Below, piece by piece: positions 34,602-45,239 of a stretch of 64,000 bases of DNA. Source of the DNA: Dallia pectoralis (Eukaryota > Chordata > Actinopteri > Esociformes > Umbridae); assembly GCA_029465975.1 (NCBI GenBank), contig CM055745.1, forward strand, positions 14,214,812 to 14,278,811, in the 5' to 3' direction. Made by a program: the position numbers and the translations under genes. Under the pieces are notes generated by a model that was given only the letters and a program-made list of their open reading frames with translations, was not told where the DNA came from and ran no database searches. How positions within the stretch are numbered: position 1 is the first letter of the stretch; each line of letters begins with the position of its first letter.

Positions 34602-37600
34602 ATGACCGACCCACTAACGACACAGCAGAGAAGGAAGAGTTGCCCGTCCACTTACGGGCAGTTACCGGAGTTCCCGGTTTGTTTTCGCCGCTGCGCGATT
34701 AGACGCGGTCCACCTCTTCCGCCACGAGCTTCCGCTCCCCCGTCTCGGTGGTTGCTTGCGGATTTTAAGGCGCTGCGAGAGTGGAGGGAGTCTCTTGGCT
34801 CCGAGTCGGAGGAGGAGTCTGAGGAGGAGGAGATTGAGAGGATCAGCCGGGAGTACTATGTACAGCTGGGACTTGAGTCTCCCCCGCAGCACAAGATGGC
34901 TGCCGCCCCGCAGCACAAGATGGCTGCCGCCCCGCAGCACAAGATGGCTGCCGCCCCGCAGCACAAGATGGCTGCCGCCCCGCAGCACAAGATGGCTGCC
35001 GCCCCGCAGCACAAGATGGCTGCCGCCCCGCAGCACAAGATGGCTGCCGCCCCGCAGCACAAGATGGCTGCCGCCCCGCAGCACAAGATGGCTGCCGCCC
35101 CGCAGCACAAGATGGCTGCCGCCCCGCAGCACAAGATGGCTGCCGCCCCGCAGCACAAGATGGCTGCCGCCCCGCAGCACAAGATGGCTGCCGCCCCGCA
35201 GCACAAGATGGCTGCCGCCCCGCAGCACAAGATGGCTGCCGCCCCGCAGCACAAGATGGCCGCCGCTCAGGGTTTAGAGGAGGCTTTGCGGGAGGATCGG
35301 GAGGTCTTCAGGGATTATAGGGCCTGGATAGACGAGACAGGGTGTGGCCCGGAGGAGGAGAGCGGGCTGTTCAGCAGGTTCTTCTCGTGGCGAGCTCACC
35401 AAGGAGTGCTTCCACATCCAGCGCTGAGGTACCTAATGCCACGGTTGTTCTGCCGTGCGCCTCACCTTCTCTCGCTCCTGGAGACTGCCACTGACTCTGC
35501 TCCTGCGACCGTCCCTGTTCCCGTCTCAAGGGTAGCCCAAGTTTCTGTCCCTGAGTGCACGTCTGTCCCTGAGTGCACGTCTGTCCCTGAGTGCACGTCT
35601 GTCCCTGAGTGCACGTCTGTCCCTGAGTGCACGTCTGTCCCTGAGTGCACGTCTGTCCCTGAGTGCACGTCTGTCCCTGAGTGCACGTCTGTCCCTGAGT
35701 GCACGTCTGTCCCGGAGTGCACGTCTGTCCCGGAGTGCACGTCTGTCCCGGAGTGCACGTCTGTCCCTGAGTGCACGTCTGTCCCGGAGTGCACGTCTGT
35801 CCCCGGAGTGCACGTCTGTCCCGGAGTGCACGTCTGTCCCGGAGTGCACGTCTGTCCCGGAGTGCACGTCTGTCCCGGAGTGCACGTCTGTCCCGGAGTG
35901 CACGTCTGTCCCGGAGTGCACGTCTGTCCCGGAGTGCACGTCTGTCCCGGAGTGCACGTCTGTCCCGGAGTGCACGTCTGTCCCCGTGCTCGTCTGTCCC
36001 CGTCTCTGACCCTGTCCCCGTCTCTGAGCCTGTCCCCGTCTCTGAGCCTGTCCCCGTCTCTGAGCCTGTCCCCGTCTCTGAGCCTGTCCCCGTCTCTGTC
36101 CCAGTCCCCGTCTCTGTCCCAGTCCCCGTGTCTGTCCCAGTCCCCGTGTCTGTCCCAGTCCCCGTGTCTGTCCCAGTCCCCGTGTCTGTCCCAGTCCCCG
36201 TGTCTGTCCCAGTCCCCGTGTCTGTCCCAGTCCCCGTGTCTGTCCCAGTCCCCGTGTCTGTCCCAGTCCCCGTGTCTGTCCCAGTCCCCGTGTCTGTCCC
36301 AGTCCCGTGTCTGTCCCAGTCCCCGTGTCTGTCCCAGTCCCCGTGTCTGTCCCAGTCCCCGTGTCTGTCCCAGTCCCCGTGTCTGTCCCAGTCCCCGTTT
36401 CCCTGCCTGTCCCAGTCCCCGTTTCCCTGCCTGTCCCAGTCCCCGTTTCCCTGCCTGTCCCAGTCCCCGTTTCCCTGCCTGTCCCAGTCCCCGTTTCCCT
36501 GCCTGGGCCAGTCCCCGTCTCCCTGCCAGAGTCTGTCCCCGTCTCCCTGCCAGAGTCTGTCCCCGTGTCCCTGCCAGAGTCTGTCCCCGTCTCCGTCCCA
36601 GAGTCTGTCCCCGTGGCTGTCCCGGCTCCAGAGCTCACTCCAGCTCCAGAGCTCACTCCAGCTCCAGAGCTCACGCCAGCCCCAGAGCTCACGCCAGCCC
36701 CAGAGCTCACGCCAGCCCCAGAGCTCACGCCAGCCCCAGAGCTCACGCCAGCCCCAGAGCTCACGCCAGCCCCAGAGCTCACGCCAGCCCCAGAGCTCAC
36801 GCCAGCCCCAGAGCTCACGCCAGCCCCAGAGCTCACGCCAGCCCCAGAGCTCACGCCAGCCCCAGAGCTCACTCCAGCCCCAGAGCTCACTCCAGCCCCA
36901 GAGCTCACTCCAGCCCCAGAGCTCACTCCTGTCCCCCTGCCTGACTCCAGTCCTGTCCCCCTGCCTGACTCCAGTCCTGTCCCCCTGCCTGACTCCAGTC
37001 CTGTCCCCCTGCCTGACTCCAGTCCGGTCCCCCGTCCTGTTTTCGAGCCCCGTCCAATGCCCGAGGCCGTCATCCTGGCCGAGCCAGTTCCCGGGCCAAG
37101 GACTGTTGCCGGGCCAAGGACTGTTGCCGGGCCCAAGCCGGTTCCCCGGCCACCTGAACCGTCTCCTCCGGCACTGCCTCCTGACCCGTCGCCTCCGGCC
37201 CTGCCTCCTGACCCGTCTCTGCCTGGTCGACCTCTAGACCTGCACCCTCCTGTCCGATCTCCAGATCTGCTCCCGCCGGGTAGATCTCCTGACACGCTCC
37301 CGCCGGGTAGACCTCCAGACACGCTCCCGCCGGGTAGACCTCCTGACCCGCTCCCGCCGGGTAGACCACCTGACCCGCTGTCCTTGCCTGTCCGGTCGCC
37401 CGAGTTGTCCTTGCCTGTTCGGCCTCCAGACCTGCTTTCTCCGGGTCGACCACCTGACCTGCACCCGCCGGATCGACAGCCTGACCTGCATCCGCCTGTT
37501 CTGTCTCCTGAACTGCATCCGCCGGTTCGGTCTCCTGAACTACCTCTACCCTGTCCTACATCCTTTCTTTCAGGTCTCTCCCCAGACCCATCTCCACTGA

Positions 37601-38362
37601 CACCACGCCCTCCTGACCCGTCAAAGCCTGCACGCCCTCCTGACCCGTCAAAGCCTGCACGCCCTCCTGACCCGTCAAAGCCTGCACGCCCTCCTGACCC
37701 GTCAAAGCCGGCACGCCCTCCTGACTCGTCAAAGCCCGCACGCCCTCCAGACCCGTCTCCGCCGTCGCGGCCTTCTGAACCATCTCCGCCATCACGGTCT
37801 CCTGACCAGCGTCCGCCGTCACGACACCCTGATCCGTCTCCGCCGCCACGGCTACCTGACCCGTCTCCTCCGGCACGGCCTCCTGACCCGTCTCTGTCTG
37901 GTCGACCTCTGTCCTGCATCCTCCTGATCTGCCTTCTGACCTGCATCCGCCGGGTCGACCTCCAGATCTGCTCCCGCTGAGTAGACTTCCAGACACGCTC
38001 CCGCCGGGTAGACCTCCAGACACGCTCCCGCCGGGTAGACCTCCTGACCCGCTCCCGCCGGGTAGACCTCCTGATCCGTCCTGGCCTGTTCGGTCTCCTG
38101 ACCCGCATCTGCCTGTCCGCCCTCCACACCCGCTTCCTCCGGTTCGGCCTCCTGACCAACATCCGCTGGGTCAACCATCCGTCTGGCAACCGTCGGGTAG
38201 ACCGCCGGATCCGTCAACTGGTTGACCTCCGGATCTGCAGCCGCCTGTCCGGATCTCTACGTTGCCTCCTTCCCCCCCCACCTCCTCGGCCGCCTCCCCG
38301 CAGCAGTTGGTTCTGTTGTGGTTTGGGTTTGGCGCTTCTGGAGCCGCGCCTAGAGGGGGTAC
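34602..38362 (+). CDS. Repetitive Pro/Ser-rich ORF of the LTR element (Gag-like?)
   Basis: The ATG lies two bases after the 5' LTR. The first about 95 codons are unique ('MTDPLTTQQRRKSCPSTYG', an acidic 'ESEEESEEEEIERISREYY' helix). Then come about 17 copies of an 8-residue repeat (PQHKMAAA, 34885-35262), a unique segment with 'LFSRFFSWRAHQG', then 18-bp repeats: VPECTS (35540-35800), shifted by one base to PGVHVC (35800-35985), SQSPCL/VPVPVS types (36000-36600), PAPELT (36620-36930) and finally RPPDP-type repeats (37180-38200). The frame from 34602 stops at 36942; later repeats are open in other frames, so one-base indels have occurred between blocks. The position after an LTR suggests a Gag-derived protein, but no CA or zinc knuckle is visible. 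No known enzyme domain. Confidence 0.55.
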
Positions 38363-38968
38363 TGTAACGAACTGCCTCTGTCCCCCTTCATGCCAGGGTT
38401 GACACTCCCCCTCCCAGCTAGGAGTAGAAATTAATCAGGGACTATGTTCTACACCTGTGTTGGTTTCTCACCTGTTTGTTGTTTAGTTCGTTAGTGTCTG
38501 CTTATAGTTTGGTCTGTGTCAGTTTGTCAGTGTCGGTCATTGTTTCAGGTACGTTGGGTTCTGGTTCTATGTCGGTGTGTCATGTTTGGTTTCATGTCAG
38601 TATGCATGTTTCGTTATTGTTTGTCGATGTATTTCCTTGTTCGTTCTTGGGTTTAGTTCAGGGGTTTGGTTGGTAGGTTTGGATGGTTCTGTGGTTGATG
38701 TCTGTTTCCTTGTCAGGGTTTTATGTCTGTACCTTGTTGGGGGGTTTCCTGTGTTATGCTGGGTTTGGGTGCTTTTGAGTTACGTGTCATGTAGTTTGCT
38801 GTTTTCTGGTTTATAGAAGTCTGATCCTTGGTTGTGTTTTTGTGTTTCAGTTTCAGTCTGTGGTTTTCAGTGCCTGTCGGGCCTGGATAATGAATAAAGA
38901 CTTCAAATTAGAAGTATTCTCTGCGCCTGTGTCTATCTCCCGTCATCTCCCAAGGGCAGATCGTGACA
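38363..38968 (+). mobile_element. 3' LTR of the repetitive-ORF element
   Basis: 606 bp, nearly identical to 33994-34599, followed by the TSD CATTG. A third copy is at 46604-47209 because of the tandem duplication. Confidence 0.9.
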
Positions 38969-39312
38969 CATTGCCTTTTGTGTCTTATTGTGTCTAAATT
39001 TGTAATCTTTGCCCTCGTGTCTAAATTTGTAATCTTTGCACTCGTGTTTTATGTGTACTGTAACTGTATGTTGTATGTCGTCTTGCACATTTCTCGCCTT
39101 ATCTTGGCCAGGTCGCCGTTGTAAATGAGAATTTGTTCTCAATCGGCCTACCTGGTTAAAGAAAGGTAAAATAAAAAAAAAAAAAAAAAACATTGCAATC
39201 AAAGACCGTTTTCCACTGGACGTAGGCGTAATTGAACGTGACACGAGATTCTCGCGGGCGGCGAGACCTGACACAAACTTGAGGCATCAAAAAAGAAACC
39301 AAGCATGAGGTG

Positions 39313-39680
39313 GTCAAAACGGAGTGGAGTGTGGGAGCATTTCTAATTAATAAATGATGACAAAGACGCCCAGTGTAAACTCTGCGGTACTACGTTTAAG
39401 TTCAGCAGCTCTACGAGTTCGCTAAGATACCACCTTCATAACTTGCATGCAGCCGTGTTGCAGCGAGGAATTTTGTCGCCTTCACAACCTACAATCGCTG
39501 CTGTGGTGGGAAGGCGAGTATGTGACCACAGGAAAGCGGAGGGCATTACTCAGAGGATTTGCGGCATGATCGAAAAGATATGATGCCAATTAGCACCACT
39601 GACGGTGAGGGATTTCGGGAGTTCTATCGATACCGTGAGAAATTTACATTCTCCGGAAAAAAGCCGCTTATCAGTTAATC
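39313..39680 (+). pseudogene. hAT 1 transposase N-terminal fragment (BED finger)
   Basis: Encodes a BED-type zinc finger: 'CKLCGTTFKF', 'SLRYHLHNLH' (C-x2-C...H-x4-H), then 'GMIEKDMMPISTTDGEGFRE', a conserved hAT segment after the finger. BED fingers bind the element's ends. This copy has one A fewer in the GAAAAG run near 39570 than the second copy (47600-47924), which is open there. The catalytic hAT domain is missing. Confidence 0.7.
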
Positions 39681-40417
39681 GTTAATCGATCGATAAAGTC
39701 AATCAACTAATGATTAATGAATTAATCGATAATTTGCATCCCCAGTTCAAAAGTTTAGGGTCACTTTGAGTTGTCCCTGTTTTCCATAAAAACACAAATG
39801 AAATAGGAAATCAGTCATTGACACTGTTAGAAATAACGATGTTTAATTTAAATAATAACTTTTTCTTTAAACATTGCTTTTGTCAAATAGTCCTCCATTG
39901 GCAGCGCTTACAGTAGTAGAGATTACACCCCATGCTTTCTGAAGCAACTCCCACAAGTTGGATTGGCTTGATGGACACTTCCTACTTACCATACAGTCAA
40001 TCTTGTTCCACAACATCTGCTGGTTACTCCATTATGACTGTGCTGGTTTGCGGTTACTATTTAATAAAGCTGCCAGTTCAGGACCTGTAGATTGTCTGAT
40101 TCTCTAACTAGAAATCCATGTGTGCATTGGGGCCTCCCACTCCTTTTTCTAAGTTATTTGTTTCCAGCCATTTTGAGCACAATTACTGATACCAGTTTCA
40201 TTGCTTCATTAATCATCACAACATTTGTTATCTGTGCTAACGTAATTCCAAAGTTTTCTCTAATAATTGATAAGCCTTTTAAATTGATAAACTTGTATTA
40301 GCAAACACAGCATGCCATTGGAACAGAGGAAGGATGGTTGCTGATTTTAGGCCTCTGTATGCCTATGTAGCTATTCCATAAAAAACAACTCCTTCCAGCC
40401 CCTAAAATAGTCACGTA

Positions 40418-40961
40418 CAGTGTTGGGAGTAACGGTGTTTAAGTATAACGGCGTTACTAATGGAGTTCCTTTTCAGTAACGGAGTAATCTAATTAATTAC
40501 TGTTTCCATCGTTACAACGCCGTTATCTTTACTGAGATTGAAAGTGTCGCGTTACTACAATTTGGTTGAATGAAGCGCGAGGTGTCATGCTTTGGCTACA
40601 CAACAACTGCAGCTGAGGTGGGGATGTTGACGCCTTTGCAAATGCGATGATGATTGAGCCGGGGAAGTTAAAAAGCGGTGTCAAACTGGAAGTACCGGCA
40701 CTACTTCTCGCTCATTGAAGTCAAAGGCAAAAATGTTTATGTTACATGCACGCTATGCCCACAATGCCCAGGAAAAAAGACATTATCCACGTCTGCCTCA
40801 TGCAACGGAAACCTAATGAAGCACCTCACATCAACACATGCTAACACGACACTTGTTGCTGCTGCTATCCCAAGCCCAAATGCAGCTAGCGTGAGCTCCA
40901 GCGGAGACGGAGCCACTCTGTTAAAACAATCTTACTTTTTTAAGTAAGATGACAATCACTG
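40418..40961 (+). mobile_element. hAT element 2 (544 bp), TSD GTCACGTA, BED finger only
   Basis: Ends CAGTGTTGGGAGTAACG...CACTG, flanked by GTCACGTA at 40410-40417 and 40962-40969 (8-bp TSD). It carries an 89-codon ORF (40678-40947) with a BED-type finger: 'WKYRHYFSLIEVKGKNVYV', 'CTLCPQCPGKK', 'NLMKHLTSTHA'. The ORF ends with a stop just before the right terminus. It is an internal-deletion hAT derivative that keeps the DNA-binding domain and loses the catalytic part. It inserted into the Tc1-like element. Confidence 0.85.
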
Positions 40962-41046
40962 GTCACGTACAACATTAACACTGTTTAAACTGTATTCGGG
41001 ACAAGAACATTTCTAAGTGATTCGAAACTTCATGAATGTTAGTGTG

Positions 41047-41319
41047 AATGTCTTAAGTGTTTTTAAAAAAGATAATTCACTGACAATTCCCCTTTTTTTA
41101 TAAAACCAAACCATGGGTGCTTTTGAGTCTGTAGTTGAGCTGTGTGGGGTTGTGGATGTTTCAGATGCTGGAGGAGAACGCACGGGTGGCTCAAATCAAC
41201 AGTTAACTAACCATTAGTTAATGTGTTTACTAACACATGTATACCTTATTAACACAACAACACACAGTTCATTGTTTGTAGATGCATTGATTATAAAATA
41301 TATTTCAAGGACAGCATTT
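41047..41319. other. Spacer, no recognisable gene
   Basis: AT-rich sequence between the Tc1-like end and the L2 fragment. A stretch at 41113-41200 reads openly but shows no domain. Confidence 0.4.
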
Positions 41320-41517
41320 TTCCATCTTCAGAATATTGCAAAAATCAGAAACTAGGCCTATATCAAAAAACTGATGCAGAAAAACTAATCCATGCTTTTG
41401 TTACCTCAAGATTAGACTACTGAAATGTTCTAATCTCTGGTTACCCTGATAAATCAATAAACAAACTTATCTTAACTAGAACTAAGAAATTTGACCATAT
41501 CACCCCGGTTTTAGCCT
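41320..41517 (+). pseudogene. L2-type LINE fragment (reverse-transcriptase end)
   Basis: Reads 'AEKLIHAFVTSRLDYCNVLI' (with TGA at the Cys/Asn position) and 'KFDHITPVLA', the region of L2-like fish LINEs just before the 'LHWLPV' motif. It stops abruptly where an LTR-like insertion starts at 41518. Confidence 0.7.
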
Positions 41518-42690
41518 TGTGGTAGAAATCAGGATTGCTATGTCTACCCAATCCATCAGTAATATCCTATGTTAGTATAAGTTTGGGTTGTTATGAATGT
41601 CGTGAGGGATCTAGCAGACAAAGGACTGGTTGAACAGGGCATCGATTGGTCCTAGGGCAGAGTGGGGTACGTGTGGTCATTCCTGATTGGTTTGACCTTT
41701 CCTAATAAAGGCTGAGAGTGCCATGAGATCAGCCCTTTCCCTTTTTTCCTTTTTTTTTTTTTTTTTCTAAATTTGTGAAATACAAGCGCTGAGATCGCCT
41801 GTTATTAGACGTGCGTTCTCCTCATGCCGTCCAAAGCGAGTGTCAAAAGTGCATTTCACGCGATCACAACACCTGTTCTTCAACGCACGTTGTCTAATAA
41901 GACGTTCAAAACACCTGTTCTACAACGCACGTTGTCTAATAAGACGTTCAAAACGAGTGTAATGATGTATTTTCGCTTGATCTGTTCAAGTGTATCTACA
42001 TGTTTTTTGCACTCGCTTACTTCAAGTGTAATGTCATTTTTACACTAGTCGTTTACGTCTTTAATTTTGGACGCTCGTAATTGGTGGGTCTTTCTCAGAC
42101 GCTCGTAATTGTCATGTCTTTCTCAGACACTCGTCGGACTTTGGCATAGAATTGATAATTTTAATTTTTAAGGCTACAGCGCATGCGTATTTTGAGAAGC
42201 TGATCTTCATGACATTTAAAAACATTTGTTTCTGTTTGCACTTGTAGTTTTGAGAGAGCAATACTTTGGTTGTGGATACACTTACTGTTTGCATTTAATG
42301 TGTTATTTCTGTTATTTACATATTTGTTTTATTTATACAGTTCTATATTTTTTTATGTTCGATTTGTGTAAAGGAGTTCGATTTCTCATGTGAAATACAG
42401 GGGAGAAGCCAGTCGGTAGTTTATAGCAAAATATTTTGCAGTGTTTGCATGTCCTACTGCATAGAATTCATTAAAATAATATTCATTACAAGTTGATTTT
42501 AAAATGCACCTACATTTTTTTGCATTTTGTGATTTTCAGTTGAATAAAAGAGTATTTTCCATTCATACATCATCATTAAGGATTTCTTAAAAAAAAATTA
42601 AAAATCTCGTCTTGTCTCGTTCTTGTGAACCCAATCTCGTGTCTCGTCTCGTCTCGTGGAGTAAGCGTCTCGTCACACCCTTAGTGGTTA
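41518..42690. mobile_element. Insertion between two L2 pieces, LTR-like start
   Basis: Begins TGTGGTAGAAATCAGG, like the ERV LTRs' TGTGGTGGATTT and TGTGGTAGAATTTC starts, with AATAAAGGCTGAG near 41704. From about 41750 the sequence changes to poly(T), a duplicated CTGTTCT(T/A)CAACGCACG block (41873-41950), GACGCTCGTAATTG repeats and a (TCTCG)n-rich end (42605-42675). It is probably a truncated LTR plus a second unclassified element. Confidence 0.4.
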
Positions 42691-43040
42691 TTACACCTGT
42701 TTTTCCTACAATAGCCACTTTACATTGGCTGCCTGTTAATGCTAGGGCAGACTTTAAAGTACTACTGTTAACATATAAAGCTTTACATGAACTTGCTCCC
42801 AACTACCTCTCTGAATTAGTCCAGCCATACATACTCACGTGTAACCTAAGATCAAACGATGCTGGTCTTCTAATTGTACCTAAAATTTCTAAACAAATAG
42901 CTGGAGGTAGAGCTTTCTCCTATAGAGCTCCTATATTATGGAATGAGTTGCCAATCTGGGTTAGAAATGTAGACTCTGTTCAAACTTTTGAATCACAATT
43001 AAAAACGTATATTTTCAGTGAGGTCTATGGTTGAGTGTAA
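42691..43040 (+). pseudogene. L2-type LINE C-terminal fragment
   Basis: Encodes 'TLHWLPVNARADFKVLLLTY', 'KALHELAPNYLSELVQPYI', 'GGRAFSYRAPILWNELP' and a final 'LKTYIFSEVYG'. This is the characteristic C terminus of L2/Maui-type fish LINEs. It overlaps the preceding fragment by 'ITPV', so the two pieces may come from separate insertions. Confidence 0.85.
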
Positions 43041-43514
43041 TATGGCCCAGGGTACGAAGGTTGAACGGAAGGCTCAGATCTCATTCCGCCCTGCTGTCTT
43101 TGCCTGGCGGGTTCACATCTCCCCGGGGGCGTCCTCTCTCCCAATTCGCAGCCTGGGGGGTGGAGTCACTGGCTCACTATAGTTCTCTGTTAGTCCCTTA
43201 ATTCGAGTAGCTTTGTGAGCAAAAACGAAACCGTCCCAATTGCCTTTCGGGGTGGAGTCACTGGCTCACAATAGTTGTCTTTTGTTCGTTCAATTCTAGT
43301 TTACCAAATGAATGCATTTGAAAGTCATTAATTAGTGTACCGTACCCTTAATATAAAGTTTTACCTAATCAAATGACAGCCGGGTCCCTGGTCAACATGA
43401 ACAGATAATCAAAAGACAGCATTGTCACTGGTAAGCATAAACTGAAAATCAAATGACAGCCTGGTACCTGATCTATAGATCAAAAGGGCTCATATTCTCC
43501 CCAAACCGGGGCTA
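43041..43514 (+). other. Leader of the BEL/Pao element, no ORF
   Basis: Holds two copies of a GGGGTGGAGTCACTGGCTCA block and three copies of an ATCAAATGACAGCC(T/G)GG block before the gag-like ORF. An LTR end is probably within, but I cannot place it. Confidence 0.45.
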
Positions 43515-45075
43515 TTGGAACCGACAGAAGTTCACAAGGAATGGAAGATTTTCAGGACAGATTTTTCTAAAGTCACAGACGCGGGACATGAGTATGTTGA
43601 AGCCCTGAGGGAGTCAATGGATAAAGAAGTGCAAGCATTGGCAGATCAAATTGATGTGAAGACAGCGGAGTGTGAAAACAGGTTCCTTGAGGTAAAGGTA
43701 GCCACTCAGGAAACTTTTTGGACCAGTTACACTGAGGAGGCGTTTTTCAAACAGGTTAAAACAGCTGAGACGGCCATCACCCAGGCAAAGAAAGAAAAAG
43801 TTAACCCCCGGAAGTCAATCAAGGACCGCAGGTTGAGGAAAAGACCTCTTGAAAGAGAGGTTGTTGAACACTGAGAAATGTTAAAAGTGGACGGAGTTGG
43901 TTCCTGGTTCGAAGACGTTAGATCTCAGGACACGCCACAAGACACTAAAGAAAAGGGTCCTGGCGCTGTCTGATAAACTGGAGGAGGACGAAGGAGACCA
44001 AGTAAAGGGTAGAAAAAGAAACCTGGTAGATGATGCAAGAGGCTTTTTTGCTCACTCTCCCTGACATGTCTTCCGATCACAAGCTGAAGCCCAAGAGGTA
44101 TACGGGGGCATTGAACACGAACATCCGGCCCCTCTTACAACAAAGAAGCCTGGAAAGGACCAAAGGAAACTCTAACCTCAAGCCCCAAATCAGCCTTGAA
44201 CAAGCACGGCTACCCACTTTCTCTGGTGACATGAGAGACTATTATCGCTGGAAGACTGAGAGGGAGGACCTACAAGAATTGGGTAACCCACAAGGTGTGG
44301 AATGTATCAAAAAGTTTCACCTGTTAAATAGTCTCTACGAAAAAGTCAAGAAGGATCTCGTCCTATCTAGCTGTGGGACCGCCGACAATGTTCAGGTTGC
44401 TGGACAGCAAATACGGGAACATAGCGAAAATAGTCCTTATGATCGTCAATGAAGTCCAGTCTCTTCCCCCTGTCAAAGGAAACAATCCAAGAAGAACCAT
44501 TGCATTGATCCAGGCTGTGGAAAGGGCACTGTGCAACCTCCAGATTCTCAGTGAAGAAGATGCCGTGAAAAAACTAGTAGTTGCTCAATCTCTGGAAAGC
44601 AAGCTTCCCAGTTCACTCAAGGAGTACAAGGATGCACAAAACTGACCCGGCAAACAGGTTTTCTCCACTGTATCATTTTGATTGCCTCCTGGGGTTCTTG
44701 AAGAAGCAGGAGGAGATTCTTGAAGAGTTGGATCAGTTGGAGCTGAGCCTTGCAGACAAAGGCCCTGTGGAAAAGGGTGCTGCAGACTACCCATATAAGA
44801 TAGGGAGGAAGGCTTTTACTAAATTCGCAGCAGGTCAGAAGGACAACTATCCCAGCTGTACTGTCTGTGAAGATGACTCCCATGCCGGCAAGCTATTTGC
44901 GTGCAAGGTCTTCGGGGAGCAAGATCTCTTAAGAAAAAGGGCCCATGTGAAGAAGCTAGGGTTGTGCTCCAAGTATTTGCGACTCCACCCCAAGGATGGG
45001 AAAGGGTGCACTCCCAGATACCTCTGCCCAAAAGTATACTGTCGGAAAAGAGGGGTGTTAGACCACAATTAACTT
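43515..45075 (+). pseudogene. BEL/Pao gag region, copy 1
   Basis: Gag of BEL/Pao retrotransposons packages the element RNA. Seen in order: a helical N-terminal part (43515-43874); 'RLPTFSGDMRDYYRWK' (about 44200-44260), the Pao Gag motif; 'FHLLNSLYEKVKKDLVL'; 'LLDSKYGNIAKIV'; 'LVVAQSLESKLPSSLKEY'; and a Cys/His segment with 'CTVCEDDSHAGKLFAC', 'LGLCSKYLRLHPKDGKGC' and 'YLCPKVYCRK'. At least four frame changes or stops separate these parts, so the copy is dead. The second copy at 51748-53308 is nearly identical. Confidence 0.8.
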
Positions 45076-45239
45076 CTGTGTCCTAAGCCACCGGCTCCAA
45101 AAAAGCAAAGCAGCAGTGAGGAGCAGAGCACCGTAAAAATTGGAGGAAAGAAACTTTGCCTAACCAACAAGCAAGAAGAGTTTCTGGCAGAGCTTACTCC
45201 AGAACGAAGAGAGAATACAAGGATGTGTTCTCAAACAAA

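Larger units (their letters stand above)
33994..38968 (+). mobile_element. Complete LTR element with a single repetitive ORF, TSD CATTG
   Basis: Two 606-bp LTRs (33994-34599 and 38363-38968) with TGTAAC...GTGACA ends are flanked by CATTG (33989-33993 and 38969-38973). The LTRs differ at only about two positions (near 34110 and 34580), so the insertion is young. A purine-rich AGAGGGGG tract precedes the 3' LTR. No protease, reverse transcriptase, RNase H or integrase is encoded; the interior is one Pro/Ser-rich repetitive ORF. It is therefore a non-autonomous element, presumably mobilised in trans. Confidence 0.9.
33400..39190 (+). mobile_element. Truncated LINE (Rex/L2-like 3' part), split by an LTR element
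   Basis: 33448-33684 encodes 'SRYISLATPKAYTSFGRQSF' and 'AAANDWNELQKTLKLETLIS', the C-terminal domain found after reverse transcriptase in several fish LINEs. The 3' UTR ends with 'AATTTGTTCTCAATCGGCC', 'TACCTGGTTAAAGAAAGG' and a poly(A) tail at 39174-39190, a classic LINE tail. The LTR element at 33994-38968 interrupts the 3' UTR. The 5' part is absent. Confidence 0.75.
33285..39744 (+). mobile_element. hAT element 1, TSD GTTCAAAA
   Basis: GTTCAAAA occurs at 33277-33284 and 39745-39752, an 8-bp TSD typical of hAT. The ends are TAGGGATGTAAACGG and, reverse-complemented, TGGGGATGCAAATTATC; both continue into ATCGATTAA-rich sequence. Its own interior includes a BED zinc-finger fragment (39313-39680). 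The rest is interrupted by a LINE and an LTR element. The transposase catalytic part is missing. Confidence 0.85.
33268..41046. mobile_element. Tc1-like element, host of the nested insertions
   Basis: Outer pieces are 33268-33284 (TACATTATCGTTCAAAA), 39745-40417 (GTTCAAAAGTTTAGGGTCAC...) and 40970-41046 (…ACATTTCTAAGTGATTCGAAACTT). Joined, they give a roughly 0.77-kb element with the 'GTTCAAAAGTTTGGGGTCAC' end and inverted 'AAGTGACCCCAAACTTTTGA' end that I know from a common fish Tc1/mariner-type family. The reverse strand of 39880-39960 resembles the C-terminal tail of such a transposase. It is interrupted by hAT insertions at 33285 and 40418. Confidence 0.6.

Noticed and set aside
35526..38189. 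887-codon ORF on the minus strand (Gly/Arg/Thr-rich repeats)
   Set aside because: It is the complement of the Pro-rich repeats of the LTR element. Stop-free units with lengths divisible by three open many frames at once; there is no domain or start context.
41320..43040. Treating the two L2 pieces as one LINE with a clean insertion and TSD
   Set aside because: Both edges contain the 'ITPV' codons and no flanking duplication is evident, so two independent L2 fragments remain equally possible.
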